Assembly (NCBI GenBank): GCA_002840845.1
Contig: PHCS01000011.1
Location: 1-57,438, forward strand
From: Betaproteobacteria bacterium HGW-Betaproteobacteria-14
GTDB taxonomy: Bacteria > Pseudomonadota > Gammaproteobacteria > Burkholderiales > Rhodocyclaceae
Length of the DNA stretch: 57,438 nucleotides
Direction of reading: 5' to 3'
Each line of letters starts with the position of its first letter. Position 1 is the first letter of the stretch. The position numbers were made by a program, and so were the translations under genes. Positions 1-7,211 of this stretch are shown piece after piece. Below the pieces are notes generated by a model. The model had not been told where the DNA came from. It did no database searches and saw only the letters and a list, made by a program, of their open reading frames with translations.

Positions 1-1
1 C

Positions 2-367
2 GGCACGCCGGCCGCCGCGCAGCGCATGCTCGACGAGGTGGCGCTGCTGGTGCCGGTGGCGCGCCTCGCCGGCCACTACCACGACACGTATGGCCAGGCG
101 CTGGCCAACATCTACGCCTCGCTCGAGATGGGCGTGGCCGTCTTCGACGCCTCCGTCTCGGGCCTCGGCGGCTGCCCCTACGCGGCGGGCGCTTCCGGCA
201 ACGTGGCGACCGAAGACGTGGTCTTCATGATGAACGGGCTCGGCATCGAGACCGGCGTCGATCTCGACCGCCTGGTCGATGCCGGCGCGTTCATCTGCGC
301 CGAGCTGGGCCGCGAACCGGCCTCGAAAGTCGCGCGGGCCGTGCTGGCGAAGCGATCCAGATCATGA
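2..367 (+). CDS. Hydroxymethylglutaryl-CoA lyase, 3' part (cut by window start)
   Basis: The visible 121 residues are the C-terminal third of an HMG-CoA lyase, the TIM-barrel enzyme that cleaves HMG-CoA to acetyl-CoA and acetoacetate in leucine breakdown. The metal-binding HYHDTYG segment and the signature loop [14 protein letters not shown], whose Cys is catalytic in the family, are both present. The frame is open to the first base, so the start lies upstream. The stop TGA overlaps the next start (ATGA), which suggests translational coupling to the DUF1289 gene. Confidence 0.93.
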   Translation, partial: GTPAAAQRMLDEVALLVPVARLAGHYHDTYGQALANIYASLEMGVAVFDASVSGLGGCPYAAGASGNVATEDVVFMMNGLGIETGVDLDRLVDAGAFICAELGREPASKVARAVLAKRSRS

Positions 368-585
368 GCCTGCCCTCGCCCTGCATCGATGTCTGCCGCA
401 TGGACCCGGCGAGCCGCCTGTGCGAAGGCTGCCTGCGCACGATCGACGAGATCGCCGAATGGGCCGCCGCTTCGGAAGAGCAGCAGAGGCACATCCTCGC
501 CGCCATCGCGCAGCGCCGCGCCGCCCTTTCTCCTCCCCCTTTGGCAAAGGGGGGCAGGGGGGGATTTAACGGCCGCAAACCATGA
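364..585 (+). CDS. DUF1289 family small Cys-rich protein
   Basis: This 73-residue protein has the DUF1289 cysteine pattern near its N-terminus (CIDVC, then CEGC about eight residues later), which may bind a metal or Fe-S centre. The biochemical function of the family is not established. Its last ~18 residues are encoded by a dispersed GC-rich palindrome (535-553 and flank) rather than by family sequence, so the original C-terminus was probably shorter. It overlaps both neighbours by four bases (ATGA), indicating one operon. Confidence 0.85.
   Translation: MSLPSPCIDVCRMDPASRLCEGCLRTIDEIAEWAAASEEQQRHILAAIAQRRAALSPPPLAKGGRGGFNGRKP
535..568. repeat. GC-rich palindromic repeat inside the DUF1289 gene end
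   Basis: Arms CCCCCTTTG (535-543) and CAAAGGGGG (545-553) form a perfect hairpin followed by a G-rich tail. Related CCCCTCTCC-type palindromes recur at about 11.1, 21.7, 33.5 and 45.7 kb. Here it lies within the reading frame. Confidence 0.7.
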
Positions 586-1244
586 CCGGAGAAGCTCCCC
601 GCGGGATGAAAACCGCCGACTGGTATTTCGACTTCATCTCCCCCTTCGCCTACCTGCAGTCCGAGTCGCTGGGTCGCCTCGACGGCAAGCTGGCGATACG
701 CCCGGTGCCGGTGCTCTTCGCCGGCCTGCTCAAGCACTGGGGCCAGAAGGGCCCGGCCGAGATGGCGCCGAAGCGCCGCTTCACTTATCGCCAGGTGCAG
801 TGGCTGGCCGAGCGGAACGGCATCGCGCTGCGCTTCCCGCCGCAGCATCCCTTCAACCCGGTGCGCGCCCTGCGCGCGGCCGTGGCGCTGGGTTCATCGA
901 TCGACGCCATCCATGAGATCTTCCGCTTCATCTGGCGCGAGGGGCGCGACATCAATGCGCCGGAGGAATGGGCCGAGCTGGCGCGCCGGCTCGGCGCGCC
1001 GGACCTCGACGCGCGCTGCAACGATCCCGCCGTCAAAAGTCAGCTGCTGCAGCACGGCGACCAGGCGCTGGCGGCGGGCGTTTTCGGCGTGCCGACGCTG
1101 GCCATCGACGGCGAACTGTTCTGGGGCTTCGACGCCACCGACATGGCGCTGGATTACCTGGCCGATCCGGCGCTGTTCGCGCGCGGCGAGTACGCGCGCA
1201 TCGAAAGCCTGCCGGTCGGTGCGGCCAGAAAAGAAATTCCATGA
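582..1244 (+). CDS. 2-hydroxychromene-2-carboxylate isomerase-like (DsbA/GST-kappa family)
   Basis: The protein has a thioredoxin-like GST-kappa fold. The N-terminal DWYFDFISPFAY carries the active-site Ser of the family, and GVFGVPTLAIDGELFWGFD near the C-terminus is the conserved cis-Pro region. Family members isomerise 2-hydroxychromene-2-carboxylate in naphthalene breakdown or act as glutathione-dependent isomerases; the substrate here is unknown. The start at 582 overlaps the upstream stop as ATGA. An alternative ATG at 606 gives a more typical N-terminus (MKTADWYF), so 213 or 220 residues are both possible. Confidence 0.85.
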   Translation: MTGEAPRGMKTADWYFDFISPFAYLQSESLGRLDGKLAIRPVPVLFAGLLKHWGQKGPAEMAPKRRFTYRQVQWLAERNGIALRFPPQHPFNPVRALRAAVALGSSIDAIHEIFRFIWREGRDINAPEEWAELARRLGAPDLDARCNDPAVKSQLLQHGDQALAAGVFGVPTLAIDGELFWGFDATDMALDYLADPALFARGEYARIESLPVGAARKEIP

Positions 1245-2158
1245 ACCTGTTGCCTGACCAGATCCGCGTCCTCGAGCGCGGCTGGCTGTCCTCCAACAAC
1301 GTCGTTTTCCACGAAGGGACTGAGGCGACGCTGGTCGACTCCGGCTACCTGACCCACGCCGAACAGACGCTGGCGCTGGTCGAGCGCGCGCTGGAAGGCC
1401 GCAGGCTGGCGCGCCTCGTCAACACCCACTCGCATTCCGACCACATCGGCGGCAACGCCTCGGTGCGCCGCGCCCACGGCTGCCGCATCAGCGTGCCCGA
1501 AGGCATGGCGCCGGCGGTGCGCGACTGGGACGAGGACGCGCTCCTGCTTACATCCGCCTACCAGCGCGCCGAGCCCTTCGAATTCGACGCGACCATCGCG
1601 CCCGGCGACGAACTGGAAATGGGCGGCATCGCCTGGCAGGCGCTGCACGTGCCCGGCCACGACATGCACGCGCTGGCCTACTACGCGCCGGCGGAGAGAA
1701 TCCTCATCTCCGGCGACGCGCTGTGGCGCGACGGCTTCGGCGTCATGTTCGCCGAACTGCACGGCGACTCAAGTGGCTTGCCGGCGCAGCGGCGCACGCT
1801 GGAACTGCTGCGCGAACTCGACGTGTGTACGGTGATCCCCGGCCACGGCGCGCCCTTCGCCGATTTCACGGCGGCCGTCGAGCGCGCCTTCCAGCGCCTT
1901 GCCGCCTTCGAGCAAAGCCCCGAGCGCATGGCGAAGAGCGCCATGAAGGCGCTGTTCACCTTCACCCTGCTGGAGAAGCGGCGCATGCCGCGCGTCGACA
2001 TCGACGATTACTTCACGCAGGTCGCCATTTTCCGCGACGTCTCGCAGCGCTTCTTCGGCAAGGAACCCGCCGCCGTCGCCGCCCTGGTGATCGGCGAACT
2101 GCTCAAGGCCGGCGTGCTGGCCGAGCAGGATGGCGACATCGTCGCGCGCGGGAGCTGA
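1241..2158 (+). CDS. MBL-fold metallo-hydrolase
   Basis: This 305-residue metallo-beta-lactamase-fold protein has the zinc-binding motif NTHSHSDHIGG at about residue 65, then HVPGHDMHA, a metal-bridging Asp in SGDALW, and PGHG. It resembles glyoxalase II/SoxH-like hydrolases with an additional C-terminal helical region. The ATG at 1241 overlaps the isomerase stop (ATGA), so it is the fourth gene of a coupled set. The substrate cannot be told from sequence. Confidence 0.88.
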   Translation: MNLLPDQIRVLERGWLSSNNVVFHEGTEATLVDSGYLTHAEQTLALVERALEGRRLARLVNTHSHSDHIGGNASVRRAHGCRISVPEGMAPAVRDWDEDALLLTSAYQRAEPFEFDATIAPGDELEMGGIAWQALHVPGHDMHALAYYAPAERILISGDALWRDGFGVMFAELHGDSSGLPAQRRTLELLRELDVCTVIPGHGAPFADFTAAVERAFQRLAAFEQSPERMAKSAMKALFTFTLLEKRRMPRVDIDDYFTQVAIFRDVSQRFFGKEPAAVAALVIGELLKAGVLAEQDGDIVARGS

Positions 2159-2197
2159 CGACATGCGGGGCACGGCAATCCGTCGCCGTCTTCCGGC

Positions 2198-2207
2198 GGC
2201 TGACTTT
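2198..2207 (-). repeat. AAAGTCAGCC word, copy 1
   Basis: Exact copy read on the - strand, in the 69-base gap between the MBL gene and the exporter gene. Confidence 0.75.
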
Positions 2208-2227
2208 TACCGGTTGGCATTCGACTG

Positions 2228-3109
2228 ATGGACGCGCCGACAGGCCCCACGCGCATCGGCTGGATCGCGGTGATCGCCACCATCTGCATCTGGACCGGCT
2301 TCATCCTCGTCACCCGCCACGGCGGCAAGGGCGTGCTGACGGGCTGGGACGTCACCGCGCTGCGCTTCGGCGTCGGCGCGCTGATCGCCGTGTTCTTCCT
2401 GCCGCGCGTCACGCTGCCGCCGCTGAAGGTGATCGCCCTGTTCTCGCTCTTCGGCGGCATCGGCTACGCGACGGCCGTGTATGCCGGCTTCCGCCTGGCG
2501 CCGGCGGCGCACGCCTCGGTGCTGCTGCCCGGCGCGCTGCCCTTCGAGACGGCGGTGATCGCCTGGCTGTGGCTCGGCATGAAGCCGACGCGGCCGCAGC
2601 GCATCGCCCTGTCGCTGGTCCTCGTCGGCATCCTGCTCACCGCCGCCGACACCTTCTCGCAGGGGCCGCGCATGACCGGCCTGCAGTTGCTCGGCGACCT
2701 GCTGTTCCTAACCGGCTCCTCGTCGTGGGCGGTGTTCTCGCTGCTCCTGCGCCTGCATCCGATGCCGCCGCTGGCGGCGACGGTGGCCACCACGCTGGGC
2801 AGCGCGGTGGTGTACCTGCCCGTCTGGTGGCTGTTTCTGCCCAGCACCATGGACCAGGCGCCGCTTGCCGAGATTGCCATGCAGGCGGTCTACCAGGGCG
2901 TGCTGGTGGTCTTCGTCGCCATGATTCTGTACACCTTCGCCGTGCGCCAGCTCGGCCCGCAGACGGTGGCGCTGCTCATGGCCTTCGTGCCGGGCCTATC
3001 GGCCGTCGCCGCCGTGCCCATCCTCGGCGAGCCGCTGTCGCTGCTCACGCTGGCGGGGCTGGGGGCGGTGACGCTGGGGGCAGTGCTGGGCGCGCGCGTG
3101 GCGCGCTGA
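2228..3109 (+). CDS. EamA/DMT family transporter
   Basis: The 293-residue protein has about ten hydrophobic helices in two EamA repeats, as in drug/metabolite exporters (RhaT/YdcZ-like). The substrate is unknown. The last 172 bases of the gene region (2944-3115) recur, diverged, at 3831-4002 beyond a toxin-antitoxin operon, so this gene's 3' end appears to have been rebuilt by an insertion event. Confidence 0.9.
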   Translation: MDAPTGPTRIGWIAVIATICIWTGFILVTRHGGKGVLTGWDVTALRFGVGALIAVFFLPRVTLPPLKVIALFSLFGGIGYATAVYAGFRLAPAAHASVLLPGALPFETAVIAWLWLGMKPTRPQRIALSLVLVGILLTAADTFSQGPRMTGLQLLGDLLFLTGSSSWAVFSLLLRLHPMPPLAATVATTLGSAVVYLPVWWLFLPSTMDQAPLAEIAMQAVYQGVLVVFVAMILYTFAVRQLGPQTVALLMAFVPGLSAVAAVPILGEPLSLLTLAGLGAVTLGAVLGARVAR

Positions 3110-3153
3110 AGGCGGGCTGATCGTGGGAATAACGATTCCGGCGGTGTTGGAGG

Positions 3154-3163
3154 AAAGTCAGCC
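3154..3163 (+). repeat. AAAGTCAGCC word, copy 2
   Basis: Exact copy; it contains the TGA stop codon of the higA-type antitoxin gene on the opposite strand. Confidence 0.75.
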
Positions 3164-3457
3164 GCGACCGGCTTCGGCATGCAACTTTAGACCAAGTGCG
3201 CCGATGACTTTAAGGATGGTGTCGAAGCCGGGGCTGCGCTCTCCGGAGAGCGCTTTGTAAAGACTTTCGCGAGACAGTCCGGCATCGCGCGCGACCTGCG
3301 ACATGCCCTTGGCGCGAGCAATATCGCCAAGTGCTTTGGCAATGAATGCAGCATCCCCGTCGGCTTCTTCGAAGCAGGCTTCAAGATAAGCGGCCATTTC
3401 CTCCGGAGTTCTGAGGTGTTCAGCGACGTCATAGCGAGTGGTAACGGTCTTGGTCAT
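3158..3457 (-). CDS. HigA-type antitoxin, XRE DNA-binding protein (module 1)
   Basis: The 99-residue protein matches the addiction-module antidote family often paired with Gp49/RelE-like killers. The N-terminal part (RTPEEMAAYLEACFEEADG) is followed by a helix-turn-helix (GMSQVARDAGLSRESLYKALSGERSPGFDTILKVIGALGLKL). It would neutralise the toxin encoded just upstream (11-base gap) and repress the operon. Part of its C-terminal coding overlaps repeat copy 2. It is about 45% similar to the antitoxin of module 2 (5388-5675). Confidence 0.9.
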   Translation of the reverse strand: MTKTVTTRYDVAEHLRTPEEMAAYLEACFEEADGDAAFIAKALGDIARAKGMSQVARDAGLSRESLYKALSGERSPGFDTILKVIGALGLKLHAEAGRG

Positions 3458-3468
3458 GGTTGCTACTC

Positions 3469-3759
3469 CTAAAGATTACGTGCTAGGCGTAATGCAGCCT
3501 TGATGTCCTTGGTTTGGGTAGTCTTGTCGCCACCCGCCAGCAGAATGATCAGCTCTCGCCCTCGCTTCTTGAAATACACCCGATAGCCGGGACCGTAATT
3601 GATTCGCAACTCCGAGACACCTTCGCCAACGGGTTCGACATCTCCCGGATTTCCGGCAGCAAGCCGCTCAATTCTTGCCTGGACACGCGCCCTCGCCTGA
3701 AGGTCGCGCAAAGTATCCATCCATTGAGCGAAAAGGCTAGTTTTGCGAATTTCAATCAC
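3469..3759 (-). CDS. RelE/HigB-type toxin, addiction-module killer family (module 1)
   Basis: This 96-residue toxin has the family hallmark GDVEPVGEGVSELRINYGPGYRVYF followed by LLAGGDKTTQTKDIKAALRLA. Relatives are ribosome-dependent mRNA interferases; that activity is inferred here. The start is a GTG (3757-3759). It is the first gene of a toxin-then-antitoxin operon with a clear promoter at 3766-3794 overlapping a palindrome. Confidence 0.9.
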   Translation of the reverse strand: MIEIRKTSLFAQWMDTLRDLQARARVQARIERLAAGNPGDVEPVGEGVSELRINYGPGYRVYFKKRGRELIILLAGGDKTTQTKDIKAALRLARNL

Positions 3760-3765
3760 GGCGCA

Positions 3766-3794
3766 ACTGTAGCCGTATGGCTACATATTGTCAA
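3766..3794 (-). promoter_or_regulatory. Promoter with overlapping operator palindrome, TA module 1
   Basis: On the - strand a perfect -35 TTGACA (3794-3789) and a -10 TACAGT (3771-3766) are 17 bases apart. The spacer holds TGTAGCC-N4-GGCTACA (3768-3785), which would place an antitoxin dimer across the polymerase site. This fits autorepression. Confidence 0.75.
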
Positions 3795-3830
3795 TGCCCT
3801 ACGCGCTGGACTGGCTTCGTTGTAATCCTT

Positions 3831-4002
3831 GCGTCAGCTCGGCCCGCAGACGGTGGCGCTGCTGATGGCCTTTGTGCCGGGCCTCTCCGCGCTGGCCGCC
3901 GTGCCGCTGCTCGGCGAGCCGCTGTCGCTGCTCACGCTGGCGGGGCTGGGGGCGGTGACGCTGGGGGCAGTGCTGGGCGCGCGCGTGGCGCGCTGAAGGC
4001 GG
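3831..4002 (+). pseudogene. Displaced 3' end of the EamA transporter gene
   Basis: The 172 bases repeat 2944-3115 with 11 mismatches. All mismatches are in the first ~80 bases, while the last ~95 are identical, including the TGA and bases after it. The frame encodes RQLGPQTVALLMAFVPGLSA and onward to the same C-terminus ARVAR, but has no start. It reads as the original gene end separated from its body by the insertion that carries TA module 1. Confidence 0.85.
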
Positions 4003-4054
4003 CCCGGCGGCACCTCTTCCCAAGTGTTACTAGTTCTTGTATATTTCAAGCAGA

Positions 4055-4220
4055 ATGGCCAAGCCGATCGAATTTCTCGGCGACGCGCTCGATGCCTTGC
4101 GCGCTTTCCCCGTCGGTGTCCGTGTTGCACTGTTTCCAGAAGAAAACGGAGCAGACGAGCGACAAGGACTTCGACCTGGCGCGCAAGCGCTTTAGGGAAC
4201 TGATGAGGAAGCAGCCATGA
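4055..4220 (+). pseudogene. Internally deleted Gp49/HigB-like toxin gene
   Basis: The ATG at 4055 begins MAKPIEFLGDALDALRAFP, the normal N-terminus of phage-derived Gp49-like toxins. After about 20 codons the sequence jumps to the usual C-terminal block (LHCFQKKTEQTSDKDFDLA), but in another frame. Roughly 50-60 codons, including the RNase core, are missing. Reading on in the first frame stops near 4195. The end keeps the ATGA overlap with the antitoxin gene. The toxin must be inactive. Confidence 0.8.
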
Positions 4221-4528
4221 GCAGAAAGAAACGATTCGTCAGCGTCTGGGATGCCATCGAGGATACGCCGCAGCAGGCGGCCAGCATGCGTGCGCGCGCG
4301 GAGTTGCTGACGGCGCTGCAAGCCTGGGTAAAACACAGCGGCAGGACGCAGGCCGAGGCAGCGCGGCTGTTCGGCATCACGCAGCCGCGCATGTCGGACC
4401 TGATGCGCGGCAAGATCGACCTCTTCTCGCTGAGCGCGCTGATGGACATGGCCACCGCCGCCGGGCTGGAGCCGCGCATCGCCATCAAGAAGCCGAGGAA
4501 GCGGGCGGGGGAACTGGCAGAGGCGTAA
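4217..4528 (+). CDS. XRE family antitoxin (HigA2-like) left without its toxin
   Basis: The 103-residue protein has an intact XRE helix-turn-helix (GRTQAEAARLFGITQPRMSDLMRGKIDLFSLSALMDMA) of the kind encoded after Gp49-like toxins. Its start overlaps the end of the broken toxin gene. It may still bind its own operator or protect against related toxins. It is not closely related to the antitoxins of modules 1 and 2. Confidence 0.85.
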   Translation: MSRKKRFVSVWDAIEDTPQQAASMRARAELLTALQAWVKHSGRTQAEAARLFGITQPRMSDLMRGKIDLFSLSALMDMATAAGLEPRIAIKKPRKRAGELAEA

Positions 4529-4575
4529 TTGCAGAGAACGGCGGCGTGGCGAGCGCAAGGGGCACTGTGCGCCTG

Positions 4576-4604
4576 AAAGTCAGCCGCCGTGGCACGGCGG
4601 CTGA
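4576..4604 (+). repeat. AAAGTCAGCC word, copy 3, heading a long palindrome
   Basis: The word (4576-4585) opens a near-perfect hairpin with 12-base arms TCAGCCGCCGTG and CACGGCGGCTGA around one base (4580-4604). It lies between the convergent antitoxin and hydrolase genes, where it could also act as a terminator. Almost the same palindrome occurs at 32095-32121. Confidence 0.8.
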
Positions 4605-4662
4605 GGGCTATCGGTTCGAAGCGGAAGTGGTGGTACCGGGATACCGAACGTTCAGCGTGGGG

Positions 4663-5328
4663 CTAGGCGTCCTTCAGGAACCTGAGCGTGCGTGACCAGG
4701 CCAGGGAGGCCGCCTTCTTGTCGAACGCGTCCGACCTGTCGCTCTCGAAGAACCAGTGCGTGGTGTTGGGATAGACATGGTAGGCCACGTCCTTGCCGGC
4801 GACGTCCATGCTCCTCTTGAGTCTTTTGACGCCGGCAGCGGAAACCCACGCGTCAGTCTCGGCGAAATGAAAGAGAAACCGTGACCTGCTCCGGGAGAAA
4901 TCGCCGTTTCTGGCAGCGTAGTAGACAACCGTCGCGCCAATCGGAAGTTCAGGGCGCTGCGCCAACCAGAGCGCCCAGTGCCCGCCCATGGAGAAGCCAA
5001 CTTGTGCGATGTGCGGGCTCGTGACGGATTCGTGGTGGGAGAGGTGGTCGATGGCATCGATCAGTTGCCTGTAGGCCGGGGTTCTTCGGGTGGCCGTAGC
5101 CTTTGCCCTGAGGCGCCTGGCCTCGAGCTCGGTGGTGGCGATCTGTCCGGAATAGAGGTCCGGCGCAAGCGCGACGAGGCCGGCTTTGGCAAACCGATCG
5201 CAGAGGCCCCTGAAGAACGGATTGAGGCCCCACCAGGAGTGCAGAACAATCACCCCGGGACCGGAACCGGACTTCGGGATTGCCAGGTAATGGGGCGATG
5301 CGCGCACTATGACTCCGTTCGAGGCCAC
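4663..5328 (-). CDS. Dienelactone hydrolase-like alpha/beta hydrolase
   Basis: The 221-residue alpha/beta hydrolase has HSWWGLNPFF near residue 30, the nucleophile elbow VGFSMGGHW, an acid in ETDAWVS and a His in NTTHWFFES. Classical dienelactone hydrolases use Cys as nucleophile; here it is Ser, so it may act as an esterase. The start is GTG. It follows TA module 2 on the same strand, separated by a gap containing a canonical integron core-site word. Confidence 0.82.
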   Translation of the reverse strand: MASNGVIVRASPHYLAIPKSGSGPGVIVLHSWWGLNPFFRGLCDRFAKAGLVALAPDLYSGQIATTELEARRLRAKATATRRTPAYRQLIDAIDHLSHHESVTSPHIAQVGFSMGGHWALWLAQRPELPIGATVVYYAARNGDFSRSRSRFLFHFAETDAWVSAAGVKRLKRSMDVAGKDVAYHVYPNTTHWFFESDRSDAFDKKAASLAWSRTLRFLKDA

Positions 5329-5350
5329 GGGTACTGTGCGGCTTTATCGC

Positions 5351-5365
5351 GCAGCGTTAGGCCTT
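5351..5365 (-). other. attC-like core site (R'' GCCTAAC), partial
   Basis: Minus-strand GGCCTAACGC matches the integron attC inverse core consensus RYYYAAC (GCCTAAC at 5362-5356). It lies directly after TA module 2, where a cassette's own attC would begin. No partner GTTRRRY is seen before the hydrolase start, so the site would be truncated. Confidence 0.35.
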
Positions 5366-5387
5366 GCGGCGGGAAAGTGTGAACTGC

Positions 5388-5675
5388 TCACGAATGGATC
5401 GGGGAAGCCGAGAGCTTTACGCCGAGAGCGTGGAGCAGCTTGAGCATCGTGTCGTAGCGCGGCTTGGCGCCAGGCGTAAGCGCCTTGTAAAGGCTCTCGC
5501 GACCCAGGCCGGCATCTTTTGCGAGTTGCGACATGCCACGGGCGCGAGCCACATCCCGCACTGCCGTTAGAAATACGTCGGGATCGGGATCTTCCAGTGC
5601 GGCGGTGATGTATTCCGCGATGGTTTCTTCATCGTCGAGGTAATCGGCAGCGTCGAAGGGCGCAAATTTGACCAT
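5388..5675 (-). CDS. HigA-type antitoxin, XRE DNA-binding protein (module 2)
   Basis: The 95-residue antitoxin has the same layout as module 1: a short acidic N-terminal part (DEETIAEYITAALED) and a helix-turn-helix (GMSQLAKDAGLGRESLYKALTPGAKPRYDTMLKLLHALGVKL). It follows its toxin gene after 3 bases. It would bind the palindrome 5989-6004, whose arms differ from module 1, so the two modules probably do not cross-repress. Confidence 0.9.
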   Translation of the reverse strand: MVKFAPFDAADYLDDEETIAEYITAALEDPDPDVFLTAVRDVARARGMSQLAKDAGLGRESLYKALTPGAKPRYDTMLKLLHALGVKLSASPIHS

Positions 5676-5678
5676 GGT

Positions 5679-5978
5679 TCACTCCTTGTCCAAAGCCCGA
5701 GCCATCTCAATGGCGCGCTTGATGTCGCGTTTCTGCGAGGACTTGTCGCCACCCAACAGAAGCAGATAGATCACCTCGCCGCGACGCGTGAAATAGACTC
5801 GATAGCCAGGGCCGAAATGAATGCGCATTTCGGAGACCCCTTCGCCCACGGGTTCGCAGTCGCCGAAGTTGCCATGCTCGGCAGACCGGATACGGTGAGC
5901 GATGCGACCGCGGCCCACCTTGTCTTTCAGTGCCGCGAGCCAAGAGTCAAATTCAGCGGAGCGGTGAAAGGTGTTCAC
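5679..5978 (-). CDS. RelE/HigB-type toxin, addiction-module killer family (module 2)
   Basis: The toxin shows CEPVGEGVSEMRIHFGPGYRVYF and LLLGGDKSSQKRDIKRAIEMA, matching module 1 throughout. A longer frame opens with TTG at 6014, but I chose the GTG at 5978 because it gives an N-terminus (VNTFHRSAEFDSWLAALKD) that aligns without gaps to module 1, and because the promoter and operator would otherwise lie inside the coding region. This gives 99 residues. mRNA interferase activity is inferred from the family. Confidence 0.88.
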   Translation of the reverse strand: MNTFHRSAEFDSWLAALKDKVGRGRIAHRIRSAEHGNFGDCEPVGEGVSEMRIHFGPGYRVYFTRRGEVIYLLLLGGDKSSQKRDIKRAIEMARALDKE

Positions 5979-5985
5979 TTGGTTA

Positions 5986-6014
5986 AGTGTATCCGACTGG
6001 ATACTATTATGCAA
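5986..6014 (-). promoter_or_regulatory. Promoter with overlapping operator palindrome, TA module 2
   Basis: On the - strand TTGCAT (6014-6009) and TACACT (5991-5986) are 17 bases apart. The spacer contains GTATCC-N4-GGATAC (5989-6004). The geometry matches the module 1 promoter while the palindrome sequence differs. Confidence 0.65.
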
Positions 6015-6047
6015 CCGTGACGAGGTTGCCTATTCATTAGGTGTGAG

Positions 6048-6082
6048 GCCCAACGCAGCGTCCCTTGGAACGAGGGTTGGCC
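6048..6082 (-). other. attC-like site, short
   Basis: Minus-strand GCGTTGGGCC at 6056-6047 contains a canonical integron core GTTGGGC, and an inverse partner GGCCAAC lies at 6082-6076. The pair is only 35 bases across, shorter than usual attC sites, so it is degenerate or chance. It lies between the oxidoreductase gene and TA module 2. Confidence 0.35.
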
Positions 6083-6100
6083 AGCGAATTGCGTAGTGAG

Positions 6101-6694
6101 CTACGACCATTTGGCAAGCTTTCTTTGAATACGCGAACAGAACAACTCGACCTGTTTGGCAGAAAGGCGTTCTGCCTTGTAGAGCGATAACATCTCGAAC
6201 CGACATGCGGGCGCACAGGTGCCAAGGAGTGCTGTTTTCAGCACTCGTTTCACAGGTTGCCACAGCAGCAGGCGATCCACCCACCACGGAGAGCCCAGCG
6301 ATGTAATGACGAGTGCTCGCTGCAGGTTGTGGAGCCTTGGCTTGATCGGGCCGAGATCGGTAGCGTGGTCGTAGGCGATGCCTGGCGCCCAGACACGGTC
6401 GAACCACCCCTTCAGGATGGCTGGAAAGCCAAACCACCAAGTAGGAAACGCAAGAACGAGAGCTTCTGCGGAGAGCAGACGCTCGATCTGGGATTGTGTG
6501 GCTGAGGAATCAAACGGGGGGGCGTAGTAGCTCTGGCGTTCGCTGACTGTAAGCGAAGGCGAAAACCCGGCCTGGTAGAGGTCTTCGATCTGCACCGCGT
6601 GGCCGGCCTCGGTCAAGGCTTGGATAGCAGATCGCGCCAAGGAATGACACAGGCTGTCGGCGATTGGATGGGCGACTACGACAAGACACTTCAT
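6101..6694 (-). CDS. NAD(P)H-dependent oxidoreductase (NQO1/MdaB-like flavodoxin fold)
   Basis: The 197-residue protein starts with a flavodoxin-like strand (KCLVVVAHPIADSLCHSLA) and carries FPTWWFGFPAILKGWFDRVW, the quinone/flavin pocket signature of two-electron quinone reductases. It would reduce quinones or similar electrophiles with FAD or FMN. It is flanked by attC-like sequences and sits in DNA that looks less GC-rich than the housekeeping genes, so acquisition is plausible. Confidence 0.85.
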   Translation of the reverse strand: MKCLVVVAHPIADSLCHSLARSAIQALTEAGHAVQIEDLYQAGFSPSLTVSERQSYYAPPFDSSATQSQIERLLSAEALVLAFPTWWFGFPAILKGWFDRVWAPGIAYDHATDLGPIKPRLHNLQRALVITSLGSPWWVDRLLLWQPVKRVLKTALLGTCAPACRFEMLSLYKAERLSAKQVELFCSRIQRKLAKWS

Positions 6695-6729
6695 GTTGAA
6701 AATGGGCTGCGCGATACGGTACTCATACT

Positions 6730-6802
6730 AGCGAACGTTCTGCATCACCGGTTTGAAAACCGCGCAGCGGGTTTCAAGTCCGTGTGCATGCAGTTGTTAT
6801 GC
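6730..6802 (-). other. attC-like imperfect stem-loop after the acetyltransferase gene
   Basis: Directly after the TAG of the acetyltransferase (- strand), GCATAAC (6802-6796) begins a 73-base imperfect inverted repeat ending GTTCGCT (6736-6730). An inner pair CTGCATGCAC / GTGATGCAG has one unpaired G, like the extrahelical base of attC L boxes. About 13 of 18 central positions pair. The right core fits GTTRRRY poorly. Confidence 0.4.
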
Positions 6803-6803
6803 A

Positions 6804-7211
6804 CTAATGTTCATTTCCAGCGTATATCCACATTGACTCGGTCTTGCCCGCCTTGACAAAACCAAGTGACTTATAGAACTCAATAGCTTCACCGTCTGCC
6901 GTTAACATTTGTTGGTGAAACTCTGAATATCTCTCTTGCAAGGCCGCCATCATTCTTCGGCCAATACCATTTCGCTTGTAGTCTGGATGAACCAGCATGT
7001 GCGGATAGTAGACGACCAAATGTCCATCTGATATTGCATTGGCGATACCAACAAGAAGGCCTGACACCCGTGCAGTCACTAGTGAGTGAGAATTTCTTAA
7101 CGCCGCCAGCAGGTGCTCTGGTTTATCAGCTGAAGACCAGTTGTTGGCCCTGTATATTGCCAACACCTCTTCGACTTCTATTTTGTCATTGAGGCTTACT
7201 TCAATTTTCAT
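6804..7211 (-). CDS. GNAT family N-acetyltransferase
   Basis: The protein has the acetyl-CoA binding motif VHPDYKRNGIGRRMM and the late FYKSLGF segment of small GNAT enzymes. I start at 7211 (MKIEVSLNDK), giving 135 residues; an in-frame ATG at 7235 would add eight residues unlike the family. The substrate is unknown. Its sequence looks less GC-rich than the chromosome around it and it is followed at once by an attC-like hairpin, as in an integron gene cassette. Confidence 0.85.
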   Translation of the reverse strand: MKIEVSLNDKIEVEEVLAIYRANNWSSADKPEHLLAALRNSHSLVTARVSGLLVGIANAISDGHLVVYYPHMLVHPDYKRNGIGRRMMAALQERYSEFHQQMLTADGEAIEFYKSLGFVKAGKTESMWIYAGNEH

